A DNA stretch of 41,713 nt from Bacteroidales bacterium (GCA_012522155.1 JAAYKX010000050.1:1-41713); one strand, 5' to 3'. Positions 28,752-38,962 are shown, numbered from the stretch's first letter. Notes: generated from the sequence alone by a model not told the origin. Program-made: numbers and translations.

Positions 28752-28843
28752 TCTTACTTTTGTTATTTTCTTCCCTGGTAAAAGTCAAGCCTTCCCCCGG
28801 GTACAGACCTGCCCTAATTTGACAGCCTGTTCATTTTCCGGCA

Positions 28844-28873
28844 CAAATATATCTCTAACTTTGGTCAAAGCAA
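28844..28873 (-). promoter_or_regulatory. Bacteroidota-type promoter upstream of yidC
   Basis: Minus strand TTG-N19-TATATTTG, exact TAnnTTTG, about 93 nt upstream of the yidC ATG. Confidence 0.5.
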
Positions 28874-28902
28874 TAAAAAAATTGTTTCCTGTCAAGGGCT
28901 TT

Positions 28903-31185
28903 TTAGCGGTTATAGTCATCAAATCCTGACTGGTCAATCATTTTGACTTTTTCCTCAAGGATTTTGATCATCTTTTTTGCACTGTCGATCTTTTCTCTTA
29001 CCTCAGAGATCAATGTTTCGGCATTGGGTGACTTGGTAAAAAACCCGATATTGTTTTCCCAGAGTACTATGTCATTTTCCAGCTGCTTGATTTTTGTAAA
29101 GAATTTATCACGCTCATTTCTTATTTTTCTTGACGCTTTGGGATTTGCTTTAAGATTTTCCAGTCTGGAACTGAACCTGAGAATACTCTTGTCTTCATCT
29201 CCGATCTTCAGTCTGTCAAACTCCTTGTTCAGGGCAATACGATATTTGTTTATAATCTCATCCTTCCTGTTAAAGGGAACAAATCCTATTTCAGTCCATC
29301 TCCGCTGAATACCCTTAAGTCTTTCGAAAGCCTCTTGTACGTCCGTTCCTGCCTCAAATTCCTCAAGTTCCTGAATCAATGCCAGTTTGGCTTTAAGATT
29401 ATCTTCATATGATGAGTCCAGCTCACTAAAAAACTCCGCTTTACTGTCAAAGAAATGATCACAGGCCTTCCTGAATCTTTTCCAGACTTTTTCGGATTGT
29501 TTTCTGGGAACGGGACCAATTTCCTTCCAGTTTTTCTGAAGTCTTATAAGGGCATCCGTGGTTGCCTTCCAGTCGGTACTGTCCTGCAATGCCTCTGCCT
29601 GAAGACATAAATCAATTTTAAGCTGAAGATTATTCTGTTGTACTTCCTTATTATCGGCATAGAAACTCCTTTTCTTGTCGAAAAAGCTGTCACAGGCATC
29701 CCTGAATCTCTGGTATACTTTATTGTTTTGTTTTTTGGGCGCAAATCCGATTGTTCTCCACATTTTCTGCAGAGCAATTACTTTTTCAGCCTTTTCGTCA
29801 AACTCCCTGAAATTCGTAATTTCAAGAAGGTTTATTTCTTCCACTTCCTCACACAGGGCTATCTTTGCTTCCAGGTTTTTGCGCTGTGCATCCTTCTGTT
29901 TTTCAAAATATTCGTGATGCCGTTTATTGATTTGTGATGTGGCCTCCCTGAAGCGTTCCCATATTTCATTTTTCACTTCATTGGGAACAGGGCCTATTTC
30001 ACGCCACTGATTATGATATTCCTGCAGAACACGAAAGGCATTTACCGGATTTGGTTCAAGAAGAAGCTCTTCGGCCTTTTCACACAACTGCACTTTGGCT
30101 TCCAGGTTCCTTTTAAGATCAAGGTCACGTAACTCTTTATTGATTTTTATATAATCATAAAAGATTTCCACGTTGTGGTGATAATTTTCCCAAAGATGCT
30201 TGACAGCATTTTGCGGAACCACACCAACCGAATGCCACTCACCCTGGAGCAGCCTGAATTCATTAAAAGTTTTATTGATTGATTCCTCACGGTTGACAAG
30301 TTCTTTTATCTTGTCAATTATCTCATATTTTTTCTTGAGGTTTTCATATTTTTCAGCTTCCTGTACTTTGTTGAAATCAGTCTTCTTTTGCCTGTATTTG
30401 TCAAGAAGATGCTTGACCCTTGCTTCAAGAGGATCAACCCATGACCGGTAATCCTCAAGAGTGCCGCCGCCTTCCAGAAATTTATTCTTCCTTTCTTCGG
30501 CTTCCTGCTTTAACTTTTTATAAAAAAATACCTTTATTCTGTCTACATCATTCCGAATCTCTGATGGTGGCCTGTTATCGATCAGAAGTGCCAGTGTCTC
30601 CACAAGATCATTCTTTGAAAAACCGGAATAATCAACAGGAGGAAGTTCAACATCATCAAGATTTTTGGATTCACCTTCAACTTCCTGTACTGTTTTCCGC
30701 TTCCTTTTTACAGGAATTTTATTCTCTGCAGCCGGCTCACCTTCGGCCGGGGCCTCTGCGACCTGTTCATCTTCAACCGGGGGCTCTGCAATCTGCTCAT
30801 CCTCAGCCGGGGTCTCTGCAGCCGGTTCACCCTCAGCCGGTTCTTCTGTGGCCGATTCCTCTTCAGCCGGGGGCTCTGCAATCTGCTCATCCTCAGCCGG
30901 GGTCTCTGCAGCCGGTTCTTCTGTGGCCGATTCCTCTTCAGCCTGCTCTCCTTCAGCCGGTTCCTCTTCAGCCGCTGCCTCCGCAGCATGCTCTCCTTCA
31001 GCCGGTTCTTTTTCAGCCTGTTCACTCTCTGTTTTTTCCTTCTCCGGCTGATCCTTCTGATTATCTGTAATACTGGCTTCCGGGATTTCCTCACCACTTA
31101 TATTTCTCTCAGTTCCGGCGGCATCTTCAGTTGCCCCGGATTGTTCATTACGAACAGAGTCTTCCGGATCTTTCTCTATTATCAT
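28903..31185 (-). CDS. DUF349 domain-containing protein with repetitive E/A/P-rich N-terminus
   Basis: Multiple DUF349-like repeats (W..IG.VP....) and a long acidic low-complexity N-terminal segment. Confidence 0.9.
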   Translation of the reverse strand: MIIEKDPEDSVRNEQSGATEDAAGTERNISGEEIPEASITDNQKDQPEKEKTESEQAEKEPAEGEHAAEAAAEEEPAEGEQAEEESATEEPAAETPAEDEQIAEPPAEEESATEEPAEGEPAAETPAEDEQIAEPPVEDEQVAEAPAEGEPAAENKIPVKRKRKTVQEVEGESKNLDDVELPPVDYSGFSKNDLVETLALLIDNRPPSEIRNDVDRIKVFFYKKLKQEAEERKNKFLEGGGTLEDYRSWVDPLEARVKHLLDKYRQKKTDFNKVQEAEKYENLKKKYEIIDKIKELVNREESINKTFNEFRLLQGEWHSVGVVPQNAVKHLWENYHHNVEIFYDYIKINKELRDLDLKRNLEAKVQLCEKAEELLLEPNPVNAFRVLQEYHNQWREIGPVPNEVKNEIWERFREATSQINKRHHEYFEKQKDAQRKNLEAKIALCEEVEEINLLEITNFREFDEKAEKVIALQKMWRTIGFAPKKQNNKVYQRFRDACDSFFDKKRSFYADNKEVQQNNLQLKIDLCLQAEALQDSTDWKATTDALIRLQKNWKEIGPVPRKQSEKVWKRFRKACDHFFDSKAEFFSELDSSYEDNLKAKLALIQELEEFEAGTDVQEAFERLKGIQRRWTEIGFVPFNRKDEIINKYRIALNKEFDRLKIGDEDKSILRFSSRLENLKANPKASRKIRNERDKFFTKIKQLENDIVLWENNIGFFTKSPNAETLISEVREKIDSAKKMIKILEEKVKMIDQSGFDDYNR
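30717..31025 (-). repeat. 15-bp-periodic coding tandem repeat (EPAEE-type) with a larger recent duplication
   Basis: Repeated GCCGGTTC/GCCGGGGT 15-mers; a near-identical block begins at 30777 and again at 30867. Confidence 0.85.
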
Positions 31186-31429
31186 AGCAAGTCCTTTCTA
31201 ATTTCAGGTCTCTATTGGAAGTCTTAACCATGTAAGCTATCATGGATGTTTCAAGCTACGAAAATATTGAAATATTTAATAAACTCAAAGACCCTGAGAA
31301 ATTAATATGAGAATCTGTTAATTACATCTTTCATACAATGAGGGTTTAAGTTTATTTTCCGCTTCTTCTTTTAAAATCATCTGTCCGGAAAAAGAATACC
31401 GGATCTTTTCAAAATACCGTGAATGATAA

Positions 31430-31437
31430 TAAATTTG
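31430..31437 (+). promoter_or_regulatory. -7 element of the 31456 small ORF
   Basis: TAAATTTG, exact TAnnTTTG, 18 nt before the ATG; no strong -33 match. Confidence 0.35.
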
Positions 31438-31455
31438 CGTAAGAAATAATTTATT

Positions 31456-31635
31456 ATGAGTAACACAAGAATAATACTGATCGTTGCATTACTGGCACTT
31501 GCCGGATTCAGTCTCTATCAGAAACATTCCCGGCGGAAGCAGGAAAAACAGGGGAAGGGACAAAAGGGGGACGATGGAAAATCCAATCCGCCCGAATCAC
31601 AACAGGATGATTACGAGCCCTATTCAGGAAATTAA
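31456..31635 (+). CDS. Small single-pass membrane protein (59 aa), not in the ORF track
   Basis: MSNTRIILIVALLALAGFSLYQKHSRRKQEKQGKGQKGDDGKSNPPESQQDDYEPYSGN*; N-terminal TM plus basic then acidic tail, upstream -7 motif. Confidence 0.55.
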   Translation: MSNTRIILIVALLALAGFSLYQKHSRRKQEKQGKGQKGDDGKSNPPESQQDDYEPYSGN

Positions 31636-31641
31636 AATGTT

Positions 31642-32931
31642 TCAAAGTCTGTTTTTCGCGGCAAGATGCCGTAAGGGGTTAACCACCTTTTGCAGAAGTC
31701 TCAGGCTGTCCGTCATTATCTCGGCAGTTCCCTGCATGTTCTGAGTAAATTCAAGTTCCCTGCCATAAAGAGTTTTCAATCCTTCAGGCAGAATTATCTC
31801 AATTATGTAGGCATCCCCGGACGGGACAAGTGATTTGGATTCCACAACCCCACGCACCATTCCGTATTCAAGATAGGGGTATCCGGCAAGTTTGATATTT
31901 ACCGCCTGACCGGGTCTTACTTTTCCCGATCTGTACATTTTGAGGTCAACCCTTCCTATAAAGTTTCCCGGGTTAAGGGGAACGACAGTCAAAACAGGCT
32001 CATCCCTTGCCACCATCTGATTCTGTTTCCAGAATCTTGTAAAAGTTACAATACCGTCTATCGGAGATATGATAAGATAGGTGTTTTCCCAAATTCTTAT
32101 CTGTGCTTTAAGATTATTAAGGGATTCTGTCAGGGATGAAAACAATCTTTCTCTTTCTTCAGTCATTTTAATCCTGTAATCCTGCAGCTCCTGGTTTTTC
32201 CGGGCAAGTTCAAGGCTTTTGGCTGCATGGTCAAGTCTGACATCCTGAAGTTCAATATTAATTTTGTTGAAGGTCTGGCGTGAGATATCAAATTCGCTTT
32301 CTGAAAACACAGCTCCTGCAAAAAGGGATGAATCCCTGGTGAACTTTTTTGCCTCAATACGCTGGTTTTCGACATAAAAACCCTCCTTTTCCTTTACTCT
32401 TCTGATATATTCCTCCAGTCCGGATATTTCCCTTATAACCGAAGAAATCTTATATCCGTAAAAATCATTTTTTACATAGTTTTCATAATCAGACAGGTTC
32501 TTAAGAAAAGTACCCCAGTATTCCTGTATCTCACCAAGTTCAGAAAATGATGGAAGGGATCCGGCTGAAACTGATCCGGGATCCTGTATTTCCTCAATAC
32601 TCTCCCTCAGTTTCCTCACCTGATCAATTGATGCAGCTGTTTCCATCACGGCGAGCAGGCGCCCTGTATGAACCGTTTCACCATCGGTGACATACCAGTT
32701 TAAAATACGTCCGCTTATTTTTGACACCAGGGTAACCGGAGGATTTTCTGTGGTAATCTGTACAGATGACGGCACCACGTTCGGATAACGGATGATCCAT
32801 GCAAAAACCAGGATAATCAGTATTACTGCAGAAATTGCGGCTGTTCCCCACCTTACAAGTCTTCCCGGCGGACTTGAAATAATTTCACGCACAGGTTCGG
32901 AATGCAGTATTTCCGTTTTACTTTTTTTCAT
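31642..32931 (-). CDS. HlyD-family periplasmic adaptor of a peptide exporter
   Basis: One N-terminal TM, coiled-coil, SKISGRILNWYVTDGETVHTGRLLAVME and SPIDGIVTFTRFWKQNQMVARDEPVLTVVP lipoyl/barrel halves; 9 bp downstream of the C39 ABC gene. Confidence 0.9.
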   Translation of the reverse strand: MKKSKTEILHSEPVREIISSPPGRLVRWGTAAISAVILIILVFAWIIRYPNVVPSSVQITTENPPVTLVSKISGRILNWYVTDGETVHTGRLLAVMETAASIDQVRKLRESIEEIQDPGSVSAGSLPSFSELGEIQEYWGTFLKNLSDYENYVKNDFYGYKISSVIREISGLEEYIRRVKEKEGFYVENQRIEAKKFTRDSSLFAGAVFSESEFDISRQTFNKINIELQDVRLDHAAKSLELARKNQELQDYRIKMTEERERLFSSLTESLNNLKAQIRIWENTYLIISPIDGIVTFTRFWKQNQMVARDEPVLTVVPLNPGNFIGRVDLKMYRSGKVRPGQAVNIKLAGYPYLEYGMVRGVVESKSLVPSGDAYIIEIILPEGLKTLYGRELEFTQNMQGTAEIMTDSLRLLQKVVNPLRHLAAKNRL

Positions 32932-32940
32932 TTCATCAGA

Positions 32941-35127
32941 TCAATTTCCAAGTTCAAGCTGATTTTTAACAAGATTAAAATAAGCACCTTTCTGTTCTAT
33001 GAGCGAATCGTGATTTCCGGTTTCCACTATCCTTCCCTTATCCAGGACAACAATTTTATCCGCATTCCTGACAGTGCTGAGCCTGTGTGCAACAATCAGC
33101 ACAGTCTTTTTTCTTAAATATTCTGCAAGATTTTCAACAATGGCTTTTTCATTATTGGTATCAAGGGAGTTGGTCGCTTCATCGAATATCAGTATATCCG
33201 GATCCTTATACAAAACGCGGGCAATAAGTATTCTCTGCTTCTGTCCTTCACTCAGGCCATGCCCGTTTGCACCGATTTTTGTATTATAGCCCAATGGAAG
33301 TAATTCAATAAATTCCCTGATATTTGCCATTTCAACAGCCCTGAAAAGCCTTTCATCATCAATTTCTGAATTCCCCGGGGAAATATTTGATGCGATGGAT
33401 TCCGGAAAAATAAAACCATCCTGCATAACGGCCCCGGTTTTTTCTCTCCAGAGTCTGAGACTGAGATTTGACAGCCTGGTGTCACCCACAAGGATTTCTC
33501 CGCTGACAGGATTGTAAAATCCAAGGATCAGCTTGAGCAGGGTTGTTTTTCCACTGCCGCTGGTCCCCACAACAGCAGTTGTTTTATTTTCGCCGATGAC
33601 AAGGTCTATATCCTTTAATACAAAAGGTGAATGCGGACCTTCATACTGAAATGACAAATTATTGATTATTATGTCTTTCCTTTCAGGAAGCCTGTGAATC
33701 TTTGATTCAGGATCAGCTTCTTCCTCTTCCATTCCGTGAACTTCGGCAAGCCTGTTCAGGCTCATTCCCGCATCCTGTGTTATCCGAAAAAATCCAATGA
33801 TCTGATTCAGAGGCACATTGAGCTGGCCTATGATGAACTGGACAGCAAGCATCATACCAAGGGTCATACTGCCTTTCAGAACTGCTGTTGCTGAAACGAC
33901 AGTAATCAGGAGATTGGTTACCTCATTTAGAAAAGTTCCACCCGCTGTCTGATACTGAAGCAGTCCCAGTCCTTTTGATTTCAGTGTAAAGAGGGAAGCC
34001 TGCAGGTTTTCCCAGTCCCAGCGTTTAAGCGATTCGCTCTGGGTAAGTTTTATTTCCTGCATTCCGTTTACAATATTTATTAGTTTGCTGTTGGCAACTG
34101 ACATCTCGCGGAACCTCTCATGGTCAAGCCTTGCTCTTGATTTCATAAATACAGATACCCAAAGCACATACAACACTGATCCGGTAAGAAAAAGCGCCAG
34201 TATTTTCATACTGTATACTGCAAGAACAATACTGAACACAATGATGTTGAAAAAGGAAAACATTATACTCAGGCTGGTGGAAGTAAGAAAATTTTCAATC
34301 CTGTTGTTATCGTCAATCCTCTGAAGAATATCACCGGTAAGTTTAGTATCGAAGAATGCAATTGGCAGGGACATCAGTTTCTGCAGAAAGCCGGAAATTA
34401 TTGACACATTGACACGGGCTCCGATATGAAGAAGCAGCCATCCCCTGATAAATTCCACTGACATACGGCCGATTACGAGAGCCAGCTGTGCGAACAGTAT
34501 CAGGTATATAAAGCCCAGGTCGCTGTTATTGAGACCAGTGTCAATTATTGCCTGTGTAAGGAAGGGAATAATAAGCTGTATTACGCTGCCAATAAGCAGT
34601 CCAAGCATCAGCTGGCCAAAATATTTCTTATAGAGGTTAAAATATCTTGCAAGGAATCTGAAACCATGAACGGGTTCAGGTTCATTTTCCTTTTCCAGCA
34701 ACTCGGGCGTAGGTTCAAGGATCAGCACCAGTCCTGCCGGTTTTCCGTCCTCCAGGGTACTGGCCCATTTTTTTATAAATTCCTCCCTGTCCACGGAGAT
34801 AAGACCAACGGCAGGGTCAGCTATCAGAATTTTCTTTTTCCTGATCCTGTACACTACAACAAAATGTTTCTGTCTCCAGTGTACTATACAGGGCAGGGGA
34901 ACCTTATCAGCAAGCATGTCAAAAGGGACTTTAACTCCTATAGTCCTGAATCCCAGACTACCCGCAGCCTCAGACAAGCCAAGGAAAGATACTCCTTCCC
35001 GTGTTATATAGCATTTCCGCCGGATTGATTCAAGATTGAAACTTTTCTTGTAATAAGATGCTACCATTTTAAGGCAGGCAGGCCCACAGTCCATCGCATC
35101 TGGCTGTCTTACAAAAGGAAATGACAT
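32941..35127 (-). CDS. C39 peptidase-domain ABC exporter (double-glycine peptide processing and export)
   Basis: N-terminal C39 FVRQPDAMDCGPACLKMVASYY and VHWRQKHFVVVY...IADP; ABC TM domain; NBD VGTSGSGKTTLL, LSEGQKQRILIARVLYKDPDILIFDEATNSLD. Confidence 0.95.
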   Translation of the reverse strand: MSFPFVRQPDAMDCGPACLKMVASYYKKSFNLESIRRKCYITREGVSFLGLSEAAGSLGFRTIGVKVPFDMLADKVPLPCIVHWRQKHFVVVYRIRKKKILIADPAVGLISVDREEFIKKWASTLEDGKPAGLVLILEPTPELLEKENEPEPVHGFRFLARYFNLYKKYFGQLMLGLLIGSVIQLIIPFLTQAIIDTGLNNSDLGFIYLILFAQLALVIGRMSVEFIRGWLLLHIGARVNVSIISGFLQKLMSLPIAFFDTKLTGDILQRIDDNNRIENFLTSTSLSIMFSFFNIIVFSIVLAVYSMKILALFLTGSVLYVLWVSVFMKSRARLDHERFREMSVANSKLINIVNGMQEIKLTQSESLKRWDWENLQASLFTLKSKGLGLLQYQTAGGTFLNEVTNLLITVVSATAVLKGSMTLGMMLAVQFIIGQLNVPLNQIIGFFRITQDAGMSLNRLAEVHGMEEEEADPESKIHRLPERKDIIINNLSFQYEGPHSPFVLKDIDLVIGENKTTAVVGTSGSGKTTLLKLILGFYNPVSGEILVGDTRLSNLSLRLWREKTGAVMQDGFIFPESIASNISPGNSEIDDERLFRAVEMANIREFIELLPLGYNTKIGANGHGLSEGQKQRILIARVLYKDPDILIFDEATNSLDTNNEKAIVENLAEYLRKKTVLIVAHRLSTVRNADKIVVLDKGRIVETGNHDSLIEQKGAYFNLVKNQLELGN

Positions 35128-35248
35128 TCTTGGCGGAAAAAGATATTATCGGTTTAAATTATTTAATATTTACCCTGAAAGTCATCCGGTAAATTATTCT
35201 GCAATGTAATTATTTTAATAATTTTTTTACGCAAACTAAATAGTATAT

Positions 35249-35848
35249 TTGTTTTTCAATTCAGATTTACCAGAATTGTTTAAGAGGATAACAGATTCAA
35301 AGATCATTGCAGGCGTTAAGGCTCAGGATGATAATATTCTAGAATGGATTTATGACAATTATTATCAAACTGTAAAAAACCACATAATTAAAAACAGCGG
35401 TTCACCGGATGATGTACCTGATATTTTTCAGGATACCATCATTATCCTGTACAAACAAATTACTGCTGATTCCCTCACACTGACCTCCGATCTCAAAGCT
35501 TACTTTTTTGGAATAGCCCGTAATTTATGGAATGCCAGGCTCAGGCAAAAGAGCAGAATGACCGGAATTGAGCCACGATTCGACCTGGCAGATGAATCAG
35601 ATTCAGAAGATAATGAAAATCTTATGTTTGAGCGGATCATGAGCAGGGCATTCTATAAACTGAAGCCTGATTGCCAGACCATACTGACCTTACATTCTGA
35701 GGGTTTTACTTATCAGGAGATTACCGAAAAAATGCAGCTGAAGAATGAGGTGTATGCACGGAGAAAGAAATATTTATGCAAGGAAGCACTTCTTGAACTT
35801 GTAAAGGCAGATTCTGAATATCAGGAATATTTACGCTTCCTGAAATAA
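35249..35848 (+). CDS. ECF-type sigma-70 family RNA polymerase sigma factor
   Basis: YQTVKNHIIKNSGSPDDVPDIFQDTIIILYKQ (sigma2-like), LKPDCQTILTLHSEGFTYQEITEKMQLKNEVYARRKKYLCKEALL (sigma4-like). Start codon uncertain (TTG). Confidence 0.85.
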   Translation: MFFNSDLPELFKRITDSKIIAGVKAQDDNILEWIYDNYYQTVKNHIIKNSGSPDDVPDIFQDTIIILYKQITADSLTLTSDLKAYFFGIARNLWNARLRQKSRMTGIEPRFDLADESDSEDNENLMFERIMSRAFYKLKPDCQTILTLHSEGFTYQEITEKMQLKNEVYARRKKYLCKEALLELVKADSEYQEYLRFLK

Positions 35849-38800
35849 AATGTCAAAGCAGTCGCTGACAGTACAGTCAAAATAAGTATTATTGCTATTA
35901 ATCTGACGGGCGGGTATATAGGGGAGTTATCTCCGTAAACGATCAGTGTCGCCCAGAAATATGGATGAGATTTGAGTTGTGTGGCATTTTTAAGATAGGC
36001 AGTCCGTGATTTTCTCAGTGATTTGCTTTTTGTATGACCTTTTTTAAGATTTTCATAAAACCTGCTTACTATTTCAGTTCCTGATTTATCCTCAATTTCC
36101 CACATGGACATTACCACGGACCGGCTTCCGGAATAAAGGAATCCCCTTGCAAGGCTAAGGATGCCTTCACCTGATGACAAAACACCGGTTCCGGTATTAC
36201 AGGAACTCAGCACCACCATTTTTGACCTGAGAGGTATTCCGTAAATTTCTGAGGTATACAGCAGACCATCTTCCGGACTGTCGTTAGCCTGCGAAAAGAT
36301 CATGGCTGAATTCATGGGGTATTGATCGTTAAGAAGAGTATGCATTGCAAGGTGAACAATATTGTAATTCAGTGCCTCTTTTTTAAAAACTGATTCTTTA
36401 GCCTTTTCATTCAAAAAAAGCTTACCCCGGGAAATTGAAGCAACAAATTCTGCTTCCTGGCGTGCATAGGGCAGATCATAGAGATAACCCCTCCCCTGCT
36501 GGTTATGTAAAAACAGCGAATCGAGATTTATGTCAGTTCCGTAAAAGGGTGCAAAGGCTGCCAGTGAATTTTTTTCCGGAAGATTTCTGGTACCGATCTC
36601 CTTCATCAAAGTTGCCGAATAAGCATATGAAATGTCAAAGTCATTCATCAGGTAATCCAGTTTCCTGTAAAGTATTCCTTCTCCCTTATATTTTGAAGAC
36701 AGTATCGTTTCGAAAGGAAGATATGACAGGTAATTGTCGGGGGATATAAGCAGATTCCGGGATATGAAATACTTGCGTACAGGTTCAACAAGCATTTTGT
36801 AAAGGTCTGTTCCGGCTTCCTGGTAATTTCTGAAAGCACTCCCTGCATCCTTGGCGAGGGCCGGATTTGAAAGCAAATCCCTGAATTCGCCGAGAGTTTT
36901 AAACAGCATTGAATCAATTCTGCATGAAACCAGCTCCCTGTGCCTGCTGTTGACAACAAAAATATAAAGCAGGGAATCCGCAACAATATAACTGACGTAA
37001 TTAATTTTTTTTCCAACAATTGACGGTATTTCTTTCATCAACGGAGCGACTGTATTGTATTTAAGTGCGAAATATTCAGGATAATATTTCTCAAAAGTCA
37101 GAATCAGTGAATCACGTGCCCTTATTGCTACAAGTATCTTTTCATTCCATTCTGCAAGAAGAATTTTGTTTGGCTTTGCTTTTCCCTTTTCCAGTGAGAT
37201 TTTCGAGTTAAGCATTCCTATTTCCCGTTGAAGGGATTGTTCATAATCCGCAATTTCAGGAGGAATATGCAACTGTATTGCATTCAGTTCGCGTGTTGTC
37301 GCAAGCAAACCAGCCACCTTGCTTTTTTCTGCAATCTGAAAGGTTTTTTCAAGGTAGGAAGGGTCCTGGCTCAGCCTGTAACATAATTCTGAATCCCTTA
37401 TTGCCATCAGGTAGGATTTTCTGTAATGGTCACCCAGCACAATTCTGCTCTCCTCTTCACTGATATTCAATCTTATTTTGTCAACAGCATCAATGATATG
37501 ATGCGAGGTGGCCGCTACCGCCCTTAATATCCCGATGTCCTGTGTTTGTGAAAAAATATCCGTCAGTATCTCATATTTTGAACGAAGTATCCTTACATAC
37601 CGCCTGTCAGCCTGTACCGAATCAATCACGGGATTTGCGAGCGAACCTGGTGACTGCCCGGCTTTAGAGCCATAAAAAAGAAGTTCCTGGATTTTTGCAA
37701 GTGCTTCCCTGCTCTGACCATTATAATGTAAGGCCCTGGCATATCCTTCATAGACCGGGTCCCGCAGATTGGCATCCTCAGGATGTCTTGAAAGATAATC
37801 ATTGCAAACGGAGAAATGCTTTATTGCAGCCGCAGCATCATTCCTGTAGTTAAGCAAATATGCAGCATAATTCTTTAAGGCCTCTATATAATATCTGGAA
37901 TCCGTACCATAATAACTCCCCGACCTTTCCAGCAACTCAGTCAGAAGTGATTCGCCTTTTCGGATGTTGCCTGCATTTGCCAGAGCTATCGCATAGGTAT
38001 GTATCATGTTGAAGGAATGAATGGAGTTATCCTTTACCGCAAGCTCTATCCCCTTCCTGAAATATTCTTCCTCCTTTTCATTCATACCGAGATATCCGTA
38101 ATTTATAGCCATGCTGTTGATCAGTGTAATATAATTCTGATCCATTTCCATGTCATTCTTTTCCCAGACCGATTCAGCCTGTTCAAAATAAATCATTGCC
38201 TTTGCACAGTCTCCCATTCTTGCATATCCCGCTCCTATACTGCTATACAGATCACAGAGTTCTCTTTCCTGAAAAGCTTTCAGTATCCCCAGTGCCCTGT
38301 CAGTATATTCAATAAAACTTTTATAATCATTGTTCAGAATTGATGTGCCGATAAGTGTTGCGTAGGCTGAAGCAACATCGGGACTGTCCGCACCATAATA
38401 TTCAACTGATATTTCTATATAACGGGTCAGGTATCTTTTGACCATTGTATAATTTCCCAGATAATTATGTGCCACTCCAAGGTTGAAAAGAGCTTTAAGA
38501 TACTGATTATCTGCAATATTCAAACTATCCTTCAAGCGAACTGATTCTGCCAGATGAAAAGCAGCATTTTCGTATCTTGAAGAAAGCAAATTACATACCC
38601 CGGCATAATAGAACAATCCTGCTTCCATAAGCAGATCTGACTGTTTAAGACTGATCAGCTTTTCCAGGGAGTCGGCAAGGGACAGGAGGCCTGCAATATC
38701 TTTCCCTGAACTGAAATAATGAATCCGCTGGCTTATTTTATCGAGGGATCCGGAATTACTGATGCTGGCCTGGTCAAGCAAGGGAGAAATTCCGGGATCA

Positions 38801-38916
38801 TAGGGGACTTCCGGGGAACTGACTGAATTTTCTGATAAAATAAAACAAAGGATACCTGTAAAGATTATAAATCTGATCCTTAAATATCGTTTAACTGACT
38901 TTCTGCGCACCTTCAA
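35821..38916 (-). CDS. TPR-CHAT domain (caspase-like) protein with signal peptide and C-terminal TM
   Basis: N-terminal TPRs; CHAT with catalytic His region NIVHLAMHTLLND and Cys region MVVLSSCNTGTGVLSSGEGILSLARGFLYSGSRSVVMSMWEI; C-terminal TM LIAIILILTVLSATALTFYFRKRKYS. Confidence 0.93.
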   Translation of the reverse strand: MKVRRKSVKRYLRIRFIIFTGILCFILSENSVSSPEVPYDPGISPLLDQASISNSGSLDKISQRIHYFSSGKDIAGLLSLADSLEKLISLKQSDLLMEAGLFYYAGVCNLLSSRYENAAFHLAESVRLKDSLNIADNQYLKALFNLGVAHNYLGNYTMVKRYLTRYIEISVEYYGADSPDVASAYATLIGTSILNNDYKSFIEYTDRALGILKAFQERELCDLYSSIGAGYARMGDCAKAMIYFEQAESVWEKNDMEMDQNYITLINSMAINYGYLGMNEKEEEYFRKGIELAVKDNSIHSFNMIHTYAIALANAGNIRKGESLLTELLERSGSYYGTDSRYYIEALKNYAAYLLNYRNDAAAAIKHFSVCNDYLSRHPEDANLRDPVYEGYARALHYNGQSREALAKIQELLFYGSKAGQSPGSLANPVIDSVQADRRYVRILRSKYEILTDIFSQTQDIGILRAVAATSHHIIDAVDKIRLNISEEESRIVLGDHYRKSYLMAIRDSELCYRLSQDPSYLEKTFQIAEKSKVAGLLATTRELNAIQLHIPPEIADYEQSLQREIGMLNSKISLEKGKAKPNKILLAEWNEKILVAIRARDSLILTFEKYYPEYFALKYNTVAPLMKEIPSIVGKKINYVSYIVADSLLYIFVVNSRHRELVSCRIDSMLFKTLGEFRDLLSNPALAKDAGSAFRNYQEAGTDLYKMLVEPVRKYFISRNLLISPDNYLSYLPFETILSSKYKGEGILYRKLDYLMNDFDISYAYSATLMKEIGTRNLPEKNSLAAFAPFYGTDINLDSLFLHNQQGRGYLYDLPYARQEAEFVASISRGKLFLNEKAKESVFKKEALNYNIVHLAMHTLLNDQYPMNSAMIFSQANDSPEDGLLYTSEIYGIPLRSKMVVLSSCNTGTGVLSSGEGILSLARGFLYSGSRSVVMSMWEIEDKSGTEIVSRFYENLKKGHTKSKSLRKSRTAYLKNATQLKSHPYFWATLIVYGDNSPIYPPVRLIAIILILTVLSATALTFYFRKRKYS

Positions 38917-38937
38917 ACTTAGCTTATAAGTTTTATT

Positions 38938-38962
38938 TTCAAAAATACCTTCTATTTTTGAA
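38938..38962. repeat. Perfect 10-bp inverted repeat in the divergent intergenic region
   Basis: TTCAAAAATA-CCTTC-TATTTTTGAA. Confidence 0.9.

Noticed and set aside
30420-31070. Plus-strand repetitive ORFs (LQPGALQSAHPQPGSLQP..., SAGSSVADSSSAGG...)
   Set aside because: Antisense frames of the acidic repeat in the DUF349 gene; the 15-bp period keeps all frames open.
35209-35224. AT-only palindrome AATTATT-TT-AATAATT upstream of the ECF gene
   Set aside because: Low information content in an AT-rich intergenic region; expected by chance.
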